Positions 20,019-33,118 of a DNA stretch of 64,000 bases are shown piece by piece; the first letter of the stretch is position 1; each line of letters starts with the position of its first letter. The position numbers and the translations under genes are program-made. The notes beneath the pieces were generated by a model. The model had not been told where the DNA came from. It was given only the letters and a program-made list of their open reading frames with translations, and ran no database searches. This stretch comes from Apiospora phragmitis. Its lineage: Eukaryota; Ascomycota; Sordariomycetes; Amphisphaeriales; Apiosporaceae. The DNA lies in assembly GCA_038363925.1 (NCBI GenBank), contig JAQQWL010000004.1, forward strand, positions 2,914,001-2,978,000, given 5' to 3'.

Positions 20019-23000
20019 TCAGCTCGACGTGTCCAGAGAATACAGTGACGTGTCCAGGGCGAAGGGCTTGTTGAAGTCCTGGTTGACCTCGTCCCACGAC
20101 GTGAAGCCGGCAAGGGCAGAGTTGTCCATGACCATCGGCTGGGCTCCGTCGAACATGCTTATTTCCATGTCCATAGCACCCGGGTTCACAAAGCTGTCGC
20201 CCTCGAACGGTTGCCATGTGTCGAGGCCCAGGTCCAAGCGAACATCTAGCGTGACGCCTTCCGACACGTCGCTGTTCGGCTCCGACGAGGCACTGTCTTT
20301 GCTGGATTCGGGAGTGTCGTTGGGCGTGATCGATCGGTAGACACCCATGTCCATGATCGCACCACCACCCCCGGACTCGAGCCCAAACTGGAACAGCTCC
20401 TGCGGGTCAATCGTGCTCATGCCAAAGCCGAAGTCCATATTGTTCGACTGGGCAGGTGTTTGGCCCTCGGCCTTGATCATGTTCACATCTGCATTTTGCT
20501 GCTCAGCTGCCTTGCCAGGAACACCCTTCCGTATGCCGGGCTTGGCTCCGCTTGCGCTCTCGGACCGCTTCATAGACGCCTCACGGGCCATCGACGTCGC
20601 CCCTGTTGGGGAAGCGCCTTGCTCAAACCCACCGGCGGGTGCCATGGCGGAGGATTTGCCATTAGCATCCAGGCCAAGTGCGAATGCTAGATTCTCCGAC
20701 GCAAATGCTGCAGGGTCCTGGAATGGCTTGACATGCTCCTCCTCGTGATGGGCACGGCTGGCTTCTTCTGTCCTGAAGCCAATGCTGTTCGCCTCGCAAT
20801 CGGGCATGGCGCATTGGAACTGGGCTTTGGGCAACGCCTTCATCTCGGCCGATTGCCCTTGTTTCTGCATCTGGGGCGACGCCTGCTTGCTTACTTGCGG
20901 TGATACACTGGCACTGGCAGTGGTCTTGGGCTTCTTGCGCGAAGTGGGCAAATGCAAGTTGTCCGCCGTGACAGCAGGCTTGTTGCCGTAGGCAGGCAGA
21001 CCATGCGGTGAAGGTGCACCCAGAGGGAAAGGAGGCTGCGACGTGGTGGGAGCAGCAGGGGGCTGCTGGTTCCTCTGTCCCTGGTGCATCTTGTTCAGCG
21101 CCTGGCTGTTCTTCTCCAAATTCGCCGCATTCAAAGGAGCCGGTTGCGCTGATGGAGCGGTAGCCGTCTGCCCGGGCGTCGTTTGTTGAGCCGCACCGTC
21201 AGCCGCATTCTGCTGGCTAGCAGTCTTCCGGACTGCTTGCGGGAACGAGGCGGCCAGGTCCTTGGCAATGCTTTCCATCATAGCCCTCACTTGCTCCAAT
21301 TCCTTTGGTTTGACCGAGAATACTTCCTTGGGCGTCGTCATCTTTTCGCCGTCCTTGAATTGCCGCACGAGGCGCATACGCTTTAATAACCATTAGCTAT
21401 AAGTCCGAGTTCGTATGTCAAGAGAGCATAGATCTTACCATCCTGAAGAACATCCTGGCACGGTTGTCGTCATGCGTCAGCGAGTACCAACGGCCCAGAG
21501 CTCTGCCGAGCTTGCTCATCTCGAACACCATGCGCTGAATCTTTGTCGTCATATCAGCATGTTGCTCTGGGTTCATGATGACGTCTTGCAATTGTTCGTT
21601 GTTAGACGCTCGTTGCTCCTCGGCTCCGATTTGCCTCAATCGCTCGATGTCTTCTTGGTTTGTATGTGTCGGTTGCTGCTGTGCGACAGCCCGATGGTTC
21701 CTCATCAACTGTTCATACTTGGCTCTCTGGTCAGGAGCCAGGTTCGCGAGCTGAGCCTGGGTGAGGATAGGAGGTTTGTTAGGAGGCGGAGCCTGCTGGG
21801 ATGGCGGGCGCTGCATGGGAGTAGCCGACGCATTAGGTACATCAGCTGCATCATCCGTACTTGGGCGCTTGAGATTGTTCTTCGGCGGCACAGCGGGGGA
21901 GGCATTCTGTTGAGGAGTTGGGCGGTTGCTGGGAGGCTGTCCCTGTGTGCTATTCCTGGCAGGAACAACTGAAGGGGGAGCCTCATTGCCTGCATTCGGT
22001 CCACGTGGCATCGCACCTGGCCCTGCCGGGGGCGGCTGCGTCGGAGGTGCGGCCGCTCCGGGAGGCTGTGGTGCAAATTGAGGTTGTCCGGGCATCTGCA
22101 TGCCAAACTTTTGCCGGATCTGGTGCTGCTTCATCTGCACCAGGTAGCTTCTGATTTTCGCCTCGTCCCACGTCTTGAACCTATCGTGCCTCCTCGCCGT
22201 CTCAATCTCATGCGCCGTAACCTGGATGCTCGCGAAGGCGTTAGCCAGCTGAGGGGGGATCGTAACTTGCGGAGGGCCTGCTGCACCGGGAGCTCCAACA
22301 CCCTGCGAAGGCTGCTGTGCAACTGGCCCTGGCCCTGGCTGTGGCTGCGGCACCTGGATACCAGCCGCCTGTGCAAGCTGGGGCTTCTGGGCCAGCATGG
22401 TACGGAATTGCTGGAGCTGGAAGGTAAGGAGTTGATCTCCCACATTGGGGGGCAGCGGCTGCGTTGGAACCCACGCCTTCAGCTGACCCCATTTCTTGAT
22501 CTCCGGCGGTATATTTGCCAGCTGAGTCAGGACACGCGGAGGTACATCCATTTGGTTCATAAAGTTCATGGCTTGCGAGTTGTTTGGCACCTGGGGTTGA
22601 GGATTTCGCATTCTGTTGAGGTGCTGTTGAACCATCATGTTGTTCTGAGGATTCGCTCCGGCGGCAGCATTTGGCTGGGGCATGTTGGGGTTGTTTCCTT
22701 GCGTGAACTGAGCCATGGCATTGCCCTGTCCGAATTGGCCCGGCTGGGCTTGCTGGCGGCCCGGGACCTGGCCTCCTCGGCTCGCGCTCCACTTCGCCAG
22801 CATCTCGTTCACCCTCTCCACCGGCTGTGCCTGGAAGCTTTCTCGCATCTGTGGAGGCATTTGCTGCAGCATGGCGTTGATCATCTGTTGGCGGACGTTG
22901 GGGTTCATCTGAGGCCTCTGGTTGCCTTGATTGAAGCGTGGATCAAGTCCCTGCCCAAAGGCTGGGTTTCCTTGATGCATCGGAGATTGCTGGCTGTTTG

Positions 23001-24493
23001 GTCTCATCCCCGCCACGGGAGGGTTGGGTCCGACTGGAGCATTAAGCGTGCTCATCGCCGGGCTCTGAGAAACCCCCCCAGGACCGCTAAGCCCACCGGG
23101 TTGGCCTTGCATTTGCGCCTTTGCTTGTGCCTGGGCTCGGATCTGCGCTTGTGACTGGGCCGCGGCCTGGTCCATCTTGAGCTGCTGTGCCTGCTGGAGA
23201 TTGAACTGCTGTTGCATGTGTGGGGGCCGCCCATTCTGATTCGGGGCCTGCTGGTTGTTCCCCTGGTGCTGCCCCTGAGGTCCTCCCATCCCGGGGGGGT
23301 TGGGGGGTAGTATTGCGACCAAGGCCGATGCTTGCAGGCACGACCATCTGGCCTGCCTCCTGGGCCAGCATGCCCGCCTTTTGCTGGTTGATAATCTCGT
23401 TGGAAAAGGGGCCAAGGTCGCTGCCATGTTGTTGGCCCGCTTGGTTCATGCTGCGCTGCTGCTGTTGGGCTTGCTGCATCTGCATGGCTTGGTTCATGCC
23501 AGCATTCGGGTGCATGTTGGGCTGCCCCTGCTTACCAGCCGCTTGCATCAGCATCTGGTTCTGGAAGAACACCAGCAAAGGGTCTTGGCCCTCGGCTTGG
23601 AGTCGCTGCAGGTGATGTGCCGACATCTTGCTCTGGACCATGGCGCGTAGCTGTCGCTTTTGGTCCTCGGGCGTAGTCTGGAGCTTAGCCAGAGCAAGCT
23701 GGTGGGCCTTGGCTCTCGCTTGCGGGGGTACGCCGTTGATGTTCATTTGCGGCCCTCCTTGCGGATGCATAGGCGAGGCACCCATCTGCATCGCGTGCAT
23801 GTTGGGGTTCATGGGGTTGCCGCCCATGTTCGGCATGCCCATGCCCGGCTGCTGAGGTTGTTGCGGGATGGGTGATGCTTGCATGGGTTGTTGCAGGTGC
23901 TGGAAGCCTTGCGGCGATGGTTGGACCATACCTCTCGACATCTGGTGCATCGCATTCTGGTTCATAAACATCTGGGCCTGGGCTTGCGCGTGCGCTTGAG
24001 CAGCCGCTTGCTGATTGAGCGAGTTCTGCAGATGCTGTTCGTTTGCTTGACGCTTGCGAAATAATTCCTGTATTCTCTGGGAAACCTTGGATTCGTAGGT
24101 GGGCTGCCGCGAGTTAGACTTAGGGGTTCCACTGAAGGAAGCACTTTTCAATCGATCATTGTGCTTACCTTGTCGGGAGAAGTCTGAAATGCTTCTCTCT
24201 CGAAGTTGATGCCCGTGTGGACTAGTTGTTCTGTTTCCAAGTGTGGTAAAGCCAGAAAGGAGTTGGAAATGCTGTGAGGCATGTTAGCCGGGAACGAGTC
24301 ATGCAGTCACGGGTGAATACATACAGATTCATAGCATTGCCCACTCGAATATTCAAGTGTACCGAATTCTGCCAGCCTTGTGTCTGAATGGGATTTTGTA
24401 CCATTGTCCGGTACACAGCTGCGGATATTGATGGGTGGCCGGGCGACTTCTCACGGGGCCTCCACCGCCCATCTGTGGCATGTTGGCGGCCAT
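20019..24493 (-). CDS. MED15: Mediator complex subunit 15 (Med15/Gal11), two apparent 1-nt frame breaks
   Basis: Tail-module Mediator subunit that contacts transcription activators. Exons: 24493-24325, 24271-24169, 24103-21439 and 21380-20019. Introns of 53, 65 and 58 nt have CTAAC/CTAAT-type branch sites. The N-terminal KIX-like region reads AVYRTMVQNPIQTQGWQNSV and FLALPHLETEQLVHTGINFE. Coiled KVSQRIQELFRKRQANEQ follows, then about 800 Gln/Met/Pro-rich residues, the conserved block RALGRWYSLTHDDNRARMFF, and an acidic C-terminus. Total is roughly 1430 aa. Two frame breaks are needed. One lies at the G-run 24455-24458, between MAANMPQMGGGGP and the KIX-like region. The other lies at the G7 run 23293-23299, between GLGRNTTPQPP and GMGGPQGQHQGNN. 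An alternative start in the KIX frame at 24533 avoids the first break but gives an unfamiliar N-terminus. Confidence 0.85.
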
Positions 24494-27400
24494 GGCCGCA
24501 GTCGAATGTGATTTTTACAATATACAGTTGCAACAGGGTCCTTTTTCAAAGAGATGCAAACAAGGTGCATAAGCAAGGTTCCGGGTGGTAGGGTGGTCAG
24601 AGATCGGCGCTGCCTGAAGTAATACAGTCGTTCTTTGCTCTCATTGGTCCCGACAGAAGAAACCAAGTCGCGGCTGTGTTGTAGGACTCGCGAAGAAGCC
24701 AAGCAAAGCGACAGATCCTCCGGACTTCACGAATCAGAGGAGTTGCGTACCGGTTATCCAAGAGAGTTTTCGCTGCTCCAAACGTGTATGCATCCAGCAG
24801 AGCGAGGTCGTGTCGGCAAATTTCTAGGTAGTGGGATGCGACCAGTCGTACCAATGGGTGACTGCAACGACTATTTCCTCAAGGACTCGTATGGCGCGAT
24901 CTTGTAAGACGATCGGACGAAACTGGTCGAGGGGTTCGATTGGACCGGCGACCCGACGAGCAACAGAACAGGAACAGATTGAGGATAAAGTAACTGTGTC
25001 GTCTATACCAGTGTCGGGGGAGGATTGCAGGTGGTGTACAATAGCTGGGCAGCAGCTATATCTGGCACTCCTCGAGAGGCTGCTTGATGCACACTAGACC
25101 AGACTGAAGGTGGAGGGGTGGGAGTACGTCGCTAAAACGAGAGAGGACGGAAGACGATCCTGGCCAGGCACGTTAGCGCATGATTCTTTTGACAGTGTGC
25201 CAACACATGAACAAGCGAACAAAAACAGCGGAAGCAAGATGCTCGCGAGTCTTGCAGCTTCGGCAGAAACGTCAAAGGGCCCGTACCACGCTGAGCGACT
25301 CTTGGTTGGCGACGCGGAGAGAGAGGAGCGCGCAATGGCGTTGATCGGCAGAAAACAGGGTACCGGTTTCGTGCCGCCGCTAAACCGTCGTCGTGTTTTT
25401 GAAGGTGCTTTCGAAGGGCGTTGAAAATCGTTCGTAACGGCGGTAGTTCAAAATAATGGTATTGTAGCCGCAGGGTATTGGATGGTATTGCTTTCCTTCT
25501 TTATTTCCTTCTTTCTTTTCTGGCCAGGGCGGGTTTTGCTTGCCCAATGGGCGTAAGAAGCGAGAGGGACAGACAGACAGACGCGGCAGGACCCAAGCAA
25601 CGGGATTCTCGCCAGCAGTCGGTCGCAGGGCACACGATGTCGGACTTCAAGAGTACCAGGTGCACGACAGAGACGGCGAAGACATCTGCTGCTGCGTGTG
25701 TTGTTTGTGGTTTCGGAGAGGGGGTGGTGGGAGGAGAGAAAGGGCAGCGTCGGTGGCCCTGTGCTGGTGCTGGGAGAGCGAGTGAGTTTAGAGTGCAGAA
25801 AGAGAGCGAGTAGAACCATGAATCAAATATTGGCAAAAGTGGGCACCTGGGGATCTCCCACTGCCAACGTCTTGAGTCCAGGACTTGACTGCAAGCCTGA
25901 CTGCTGAATGGCCAGCGCTAGCCAGGGCCCCCGGCACCCAACTGCCCTAAGGCGGGAAGTACCCAGGCTGCTCCAGCTGCGTACCTGCCACCCCGTTTCA
26001 CGTACCGACTCGTACAGTGCTGGGGTTTTGTCGATACTGTAGCGAACTCACTTACAGTACTCCGTACTCTCTCTACCTTAGGTATTCACACTCCGATTCT
26101 GTTACTCGAAGAAAACAAATGAATGAAAGAGACGACACTCCAGTATCTACAGTAGTAGCAATATCTCGATCCGCTCTTTTGACATCGGAGAGTTGGCAAA
26201 GAGAGTTTGGGCGGCTTGACCGGCTCTGGTGAAAGACGAGAAGTTTGTCGGCGGTCGAGAGAGAGAGAGACTGGAGAGAGAGGGAGTGTGCCCTGCGAAA
26301 GAGAAAATGGAGCCCGCCAACTAACTGCGCAAGAAAACAAAAAAAAGGTACATGCTCTTTCTACCAGTGCAGTGCGACATTGATATCAGCATTACGAAAG
26401 TCTACCACTCTACCTAAGGCAATCTGAATCAACCTATCTCGACTGACCTTGCCTCTTCAGTTCGATTCGTCCCGTCGTGGTGCGGTTCCTGAGTCGTCTC
26501 TGCTATGGCAACCCCAGTCATGTGAGAGTGATAGATAGAGAGAGGGAGAGATGTCGTTGTTGATGGCGGGAGATGTCTATGGGCTCGTAGATCATACATA
26601 AATACCTACATGCCCAAGTTGGTATTAGGAGATATATGTACCTACACATGTAGCCTAGTTGGCAAAAGCAAAAGCAACTAGCCTATTGGCAATATCGCCT
26701 ACACAATTGCAAAGTACGACGGGCGACGACAACGAACCGTGAGTATGTAGGTGTGTACATCACAAGGATCTACATACATATGGCTGGCTGCCACGGACGG
26801 TAAGAGAAGCACGAGAAAGAAGGGGTCCAGAAACAGGGGTGGTGGCCGTGCTGGAACAAATCAAACGCGCGCGTTATCCATGAGCCCCCAAACGAACGGA
26901 GCCGAACGCTGCAACAAGGAAAATAATAAAAGCAGAGATAGAGAGAAAGAAGAGAAGGGCGATAATAAAGGATCAGATGGAGCTAGAAACAAGCTACGAA
27001 ATTGCCGTCCTTCTCTCTTCTACTGCTAATTCTCATTTCCAAGATTGCACACAATGAACCCCGAGTCTCTCTGTACCAAGTAGGTATGACATGCGTATAT
27101 ACAGAGAGTTCCCCGTGTATTCAGTTGTCAGAAGTTGGAAACACGATGATACCTCATCATAATACCATGAATTGGCGTTGAGAAAAACCGGGCAATTGAG
27201 GGTTGGCGAGAGCGATGGAATCAAGATTGGCGTCGGCCACTAATCTAGTTGCTTTTTTTCTCTTGGAAGACAATGGCTGGCGCAAGTGGGCGCAGAAAAA
27301 CGGTGGAATTTGAGAACAGAGCAGAACGCAGAGCAGCAGAGACGGCAAACATTCTAAGACAACATGGAAAGGTAAGCTACTTTATCGATTCTGGTTTTCT

Positions 27401-27515
27401 GTCTGCCCGCTCACTCTAGCTAATCTCGTCTGTGTATTCCTTGAACGGGACTGATGAAACCGAAGAGCTATCACATACACTAGGTAGGCTATGCCTTCAC
27501 ATCACCTCTATATAT

Positions 27516-27550
27516 ATCATCATCATCATCATCATCCTCCTCCTCCTCCT
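27516..27550. repeat. TCA then CCT trinucleotide microsatellites
   Basis: A TCA run of about six copies is followed directly by five CCT copies in the gene-poor region. Confidence 0.9.
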
Positions 27551-28902
27551 ATTCTTCTCAGAAGCCTGGTGATGCTGGATGGAATTGTCACGCGCCGATC
27601 TCTGCTATTGGATGTGCCCCATCAATCCACCAGACGGGCCCACATCACCTGCACACGGCTATGTACATGTAGCGTATCCACACCGCGCCCAGCATCGCTC
27701 CATGTCGACCTCAAATACCGACATCCAGTCTTGACTTGACTCGATGCACGCATACAAGCACAGCCAAAGATCAAGTCTGGGAGTTTTGTAGGTATTGTAT
27801 ATCAATTACATTTGTAGAAAGATGATGCTTGTCTATAGCCCCTATACTACCTCATCCACGCCTCCAAACTACCAAGAACCGTTCACGGTATGTAATGTTG
27901 TTATGGGGGAACAGCTTAGGTTGACGAAGAAAGTGTGGAGTGCGCGTGTTCCAACGACGTCCGCCAAGGATGATGCCTCGCCGATGACTTTGCTCTGAGT
28001 CTTATTCTTCCAAATACGTTTGCCCCCAACTGCTCTTTTCTGCTCCTGATCGAGATGGGAACAATATGTTTTTACTCATCGCCTTGGGCGGTTTCCTCTC
28101 TAGTCGCTTTCTACGCAGTACGATATGATGTAGATTGGCGTCTACGGACGTTGACACCTTACGTACACTTACATTATACATACACAATGAATGCATCCGT
28201 GGAGTGAGCGCCAAGCAAAGCGTGAGGTCTTTCTGAGGAAGCTGTCCTCCTCGATACGCACTTGGCAATGCATAGCGAGCGAGGCAAATCCAGGTGGAAA
28301 GGGGGGCAATCCATATCCCTCAGTAGGTATGCTTTACGGATCCCAATATGCCAGATTGGCTGCGTGCTGCGCGCTGCGTGTTGTGTACTGCTTATCACAG
28401 ACAGTCAAGAAAAGGAAGAAAAACAAAGCAAGGCTCAGATCGCATTTCCAGCTCTCCAGGTCGGCACCGGATGCATCGTTTTGGCCATGTGTCTCTCTAT
28501 ATAGCTTGCATGAAGTGTGCGTGTGTGTGTGTGAAGAAGAGGACTGGGCAGAGCGAGGAGAGAGATACAGTGCGGGCATGGGCTCGAGGAGAGAAGCAGA
28601 GGTACTTGGGGGTGGACTTGGGGACCGATCTGCCTAGCATGCAGCATGTACCGAAGTAGTGTGAGCACGACAGGGATCCTAGCCTGCCTTAGCGTTAATG
28701 TCAAGCAGGCGCCTCGTCAAGGCCCAAGTCACCTGGGTGTACATGCACTTCTTCGTCTTTGGCAGTAGGTAGATCACTGATGGGAGTTGTTGTTGTTGTT
28801 GTAAGGTGTGTGAAGCGAGCGAGTGTGTGTGATAAGTGCCATAAGGTGTGTAGTAGTCGATTGGAACAGACAAGCGAGGGCGAGGGCGAGGGCGTACGAG
28901 AA

Positions 28903-28923
28903 CTCTCTCTCTCTCTCTCTCTT
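28903..28923. repeat. CT microsatellite
   Basis: About ten CT units following three GAGGGC units (from about 28877). Confidence 0.9.
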
Positions 28924-30917
28924 TCGCCTTCTTCCATCCACTCTTGTTCCTATGGGTTTGGTGTTTCCTGAGTAGGCAGCGGTGTGGTTACCTAGATGCT
29001 CGACTTGAAGACCAAGTCGAAGGCCAGATTCCCAACTGAGTATACCCCCCCCCCCTGCCTCTCCCTCTTCCCCTTGTCACCCTCTCTATCTGCCCAGAAG
29101 TCGCCCTGGCACCTGGGCGATAGGAAACTGTGGTAAATGTGGGCTCCTGTTGAGATGGGCGAGATGCATTTGATTCGATGGTCAATTTCTCCCGCCCTCG
29201 AATCAATCAGTCGATGAATCCTAGGCAGATGTCCTCGATCCCAAATGGATTGAAGTGAGTAGGTATGCATGTACATGTACATCACACGTAACTATCGCAT
29301 ACCTTACACACCTTAAGTAGGTTCATGTTGCCAGCCCACCCGCCTCAAAGCTGCGTCTGCGTTGGAGGTGAAGAAGCAGATCGACGGAATTGATACTGTG
29401 CCGGCCTCTAGTCGGTACTTTCTCTCGCAGCCAGTTTTGTACGTTGGGAAAAGTTTCTGTGGCGAACACAAGACTCGCTCGACCTCTCCCCTAAGCCCCA
29501 AGTCATCTTACCGCGTGCCCTCTCTTCCTTCTCTGGCTTGTATCGAAAAGTCGTTCAGTCCCCCCCCCCTTCGACCAACTGTAAGTGGCATAAGACCTCT
29601 CTTTTCATCATCATACTTCTGGACTGGTAGTCGAACGTCCAGTCGTCTCGTCCCTGGGCGGGGTGGTAGGGTAGTGAGAGAGAGAGAGAGAGTGGGCTGT
29701 ATGTTATGTGCCTAGGCCTCGTTCTCGAGCTAGTCACAGACCCACGAGAGAGAAAGGGCGCGACACCATCCAACCCCATCTCCAAAAGCAACAAAACCGT
29801 TCAACGCCATGGGCGGCTACTCTCTTCTCCATCAATGATGGCCTGCATATATAGCTGCTACATGGTCGACTAAAGGTTTCCATGACAAAAGATTGCTGGA
29901 TAGGCAACGGGATCAAGTATCTGCGACTATATCCTTCGTCTCTGCTCTCTCTCTACTGGTAGTAGGCGACAGCTAGGTGGGTGTGTGGTATATCAATGTA
30001 CCTTAACCGCCACGTACCTGGATTAAAGTGTGTCGGCCGGCAATGGGCGAGACTATCCCATCCCAGCCAAACCAGTCTAGGTTATATAGAAGCCAGCCTC
30101 ATTACCGATGCCATGCCACTACGACCTCTTACAGACAGACAGACATACACAGCAGGCCAGGTACAAGTACAAGTACCTCCTCCCTCCATCCTCCATCCTT
30201 CGAACCCGTCCAACCCCACCAACACCACCACGTTTCTGTGCTGTCCTGTTGCCTGTCGTCGTTGCAAGGCTCCTTTTTCCACCTCACTCTTACTCTCTCT
30301 CCGTTACACACAGGAAACAATGTCGCATTGTCTGGATGCGTGTTGGTCTTGGGGCCAACAACAATAACAACGGGCAATGCAATGCCATTCTGACATGTAC
30401 CGACCGAAAATACATAACGTACTGAGTGTCCGAGGTGTAGCACGTAGCACTGCCATTGCCGTTGCTATAAAATTAGAATTTCATCGGAAACAAGTCTAAA
30501 GCGCCCAAGATTTTGCTAAAGTCGCATTCACCTAGGTGGTAGGGCATACTGTATTACTTTACTGTCGTCTGTTCGGTACGTTATCGCTGCACGCATGTCT
30601 TCCAGTAGGAGTAGACTACCACGATGTCTGCAGCTCTGTGCAGCAGTGGTAGTGAGAGTAGCACTGGCGTCGTTCACCACCCACCCACACCTGGATTGAG
30701 ATTCATGGCCTTGTTGGGTGTGGTGTGCCGCCGCCGTGCGGTGCCCCTGCGCGGATCTTGCATTCTTCCCTGTATCCGCATCCGGTTTAGTCTAGAGTCT
30801 TGTCATTTTCCACCCATGCTGATCCAGCTTTCCCTGCCCCAGGTGCGTGAATCGCCTCCCAGGCGACCGACCACATGCGCTCGTGAGTTATTTCGCAGTA
30901 GGAGCAGTCGTGAAGAA

Positions 30918-30919
<2 letters not shown>

Positions 30920-30953
<34 letters not shown>
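30920..30953. repeat. GT microsatellite, 17 units
   Basis: Uninterrupted GT run, the longest dinucleotide repeat in the window. A candidate polymorphic locus and a Z-DNA-prone tract. Confidence 0.95.
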
Positions 30954-30956
<3 letters not shown>

Positions 30957-33096
30957 GGCAATACTACTTGAGGGCATCTTCATCCCATTGCGTGCGTTAC
31001 AGCACATCCTGTCAAATCCCATATGACAGATACATAATAGGGTATATTGGCTCGTAGTAAAGGGTCCCCCAAGACCCACCGCCGCGTCTTCCAATTGATG
31101 TTCCTTTCCAGGTTCCCTTATTTTTATTTAAAGATGGCATTTGCCCTACCCTGGTTTCACCATGCTGGACTTGACGGGCCATGATTGTTTCGTCGGTTTA
31201 CCCTACATGTGCCTCGATCTCGGGTTCGTTTCAGACAGATACATACATAGGCGTTAACAAGAAAATCTGCAACTGATAGAGAACGCTTTCTAGATGTACA
31301 GAGTTTGAAGCAAGGTCGCCATTGCCTAAAGTATCCTCCGCATTGCGACACACCTTGGAAGAGGAGGAGGAGGAGAAAGTATCGGTGAGGTCAATTAAGC
31401 AGGGTCTAGATGTTACCTTGCCATGATCCATCGCCGTGCTTCTAGTGCGATACCAGAGCTTGGTATCGCGACGGGGATAATATAAACTCATTATTAGTTG
31501 GACGAGGCCCAAGCTCCCTTTCCGTTTCCAAATATGATCGGCACGCAAGGAAAACGTGTAGAAGATGTCCGTATAGATAGCATATGCGAAATCCCCCTTA
31601 TCGAAACTCTGTCGCGTTCAGCACCGCCCTATATGGCACGAAACGGTTCTGCTTGCATAGCCAACACTATAGACGGCACTTTAGTAAGGCGTTCTTGATG
31701 AAGAAGACCTCACGAGCAGACCGGAAGCCAGAACCGCTACCCCGCTTCGCCTAGAGAGCCCTGGACTCTTACTAGACCGATTGTTGGGTTGGTTTTCCAG
31801 GGTTGCTTTGAGCTAACACTTTCGGTCGTTAGAGCACTCTTTAGCCTGTTCACTCCTTCGTTTCGTGAAGCCTATTTTACCTGTAGTCGTACCCAACTTG
31901 CATCGTTGAAGGCGACACGGCCCCATACGCCAAGCCAGTATTTTTCCGACGACTGGTTGGTGGAGGGCAAGCACTCTCTTTGTCTGTGCAACTAATAACT
32001 GTGCTTGATCGCGAATGCCACCTGCTCGAGAGTCCTGACTCGGAGGGCAGCAAGCAAGTGCGTGCTGTGAGATCTATCTTGCATGGTTATTGCTTCTTCT
32101 TCATCTTCTCCTCCTTCTCCTTGATGTAAGAGGATCTACTGGAGAAAGTAGTCCTCCCATGGTTTCTTCTTGGCCATGCTTCTTTTTTTCCGCCGTCTGA
32201 GGTCCAGGATCATGGTCACATCTTTCCCATCCACCCAATTGGCCATCTGGGAAAACGTCCGCGAACTACAAGCCCATCTAGCCTAGTCCGATCGTACAAT
32301 TGGGCGGCTGACTCTCCACTAGAGAAGGAAACTGGCGATGAAATGCAAGAAGAGACCCCCTCATAGCCGTTGCTAGGAGCTATGTACGAAGTAGTATGCT
32401 GTGCAAGTTGCACGATGGTGGTCTGGCAAACGTGCTATGATATCTTTGAAGATAGCATGCGCAATCAATGCAGGTTGTGCGGTCTGTGGTCATCACCCTG
32501 AATTTTGGGTCCCCACCTCCCTCAACCCCCTTGAGCGCTGGGATGGCGAATGTGTGCGGCATCGAGCTGGTCTGATTGGGCTTCCCTCGCCCGGAAAAGA
32601 GGGCGCGGGGTGTAGTGTGGTGTGCGTGTGTGGGAGATGAAGCTACGCAGGGTGCCTCTCTCATGACAATCTCAAGGTTACCCGTCTGCCACGCGTTTGG
32701 GAAGGTTGCAGGGGACGGTGTCACCCACTACATATCCTACTTGCCTACTGACTTACCCAAGCATCCAACGGTATCTACGTAGGTATTCCCTCAGGTTTGA
32801 CTGGCTGACATGTCCAAGATCCTATGAATGGAATAAGTAAATACCAAATCCTTTTTTGAGAGAGAGCCGAGACTGCCGACCAACCCGATAGGGGACGCGA
32901 CAGTCAAGGCAAGGCTGGTTGGTGTGCCTGGCTCTTTGAAAGGTCAGCAATCAATCCGAATGAAGCATCTCACCCCGTCGCGGTCAGAGCCAAGCAGTAA
33001 ACCCAGTCGTCGTTATGGGTCTTCTTTCGGATCGTACTCCAGTAGTAGTAGTATGCATGCGTGTTGCTGATCAATGGGAGTAACGTATCACAGAGC

Positions 33097-33118
33097 CTCT
33101 CTCTCTCTCTCTCTCTCG
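33097..33118. repeat. CT microsatellite
   Basis: Eleven CT units in the gene-poor region. A second similar tract lies at about 33758-33777. Confidence 0.9.

Noticed and set aside
23293..23299. Programmed frameshifting in MED15
   Set aside because: No slippery heptamer plus stimulator is evident, and similar breaks at G/C runs occur in four other genes, so sequence error is simpler.
29981..30443. Overlapping ORFs above 100 codons in the gene-poor region
   Set aside because: Several frames are open at once over simple-sequence DNA. No protein-like signal.
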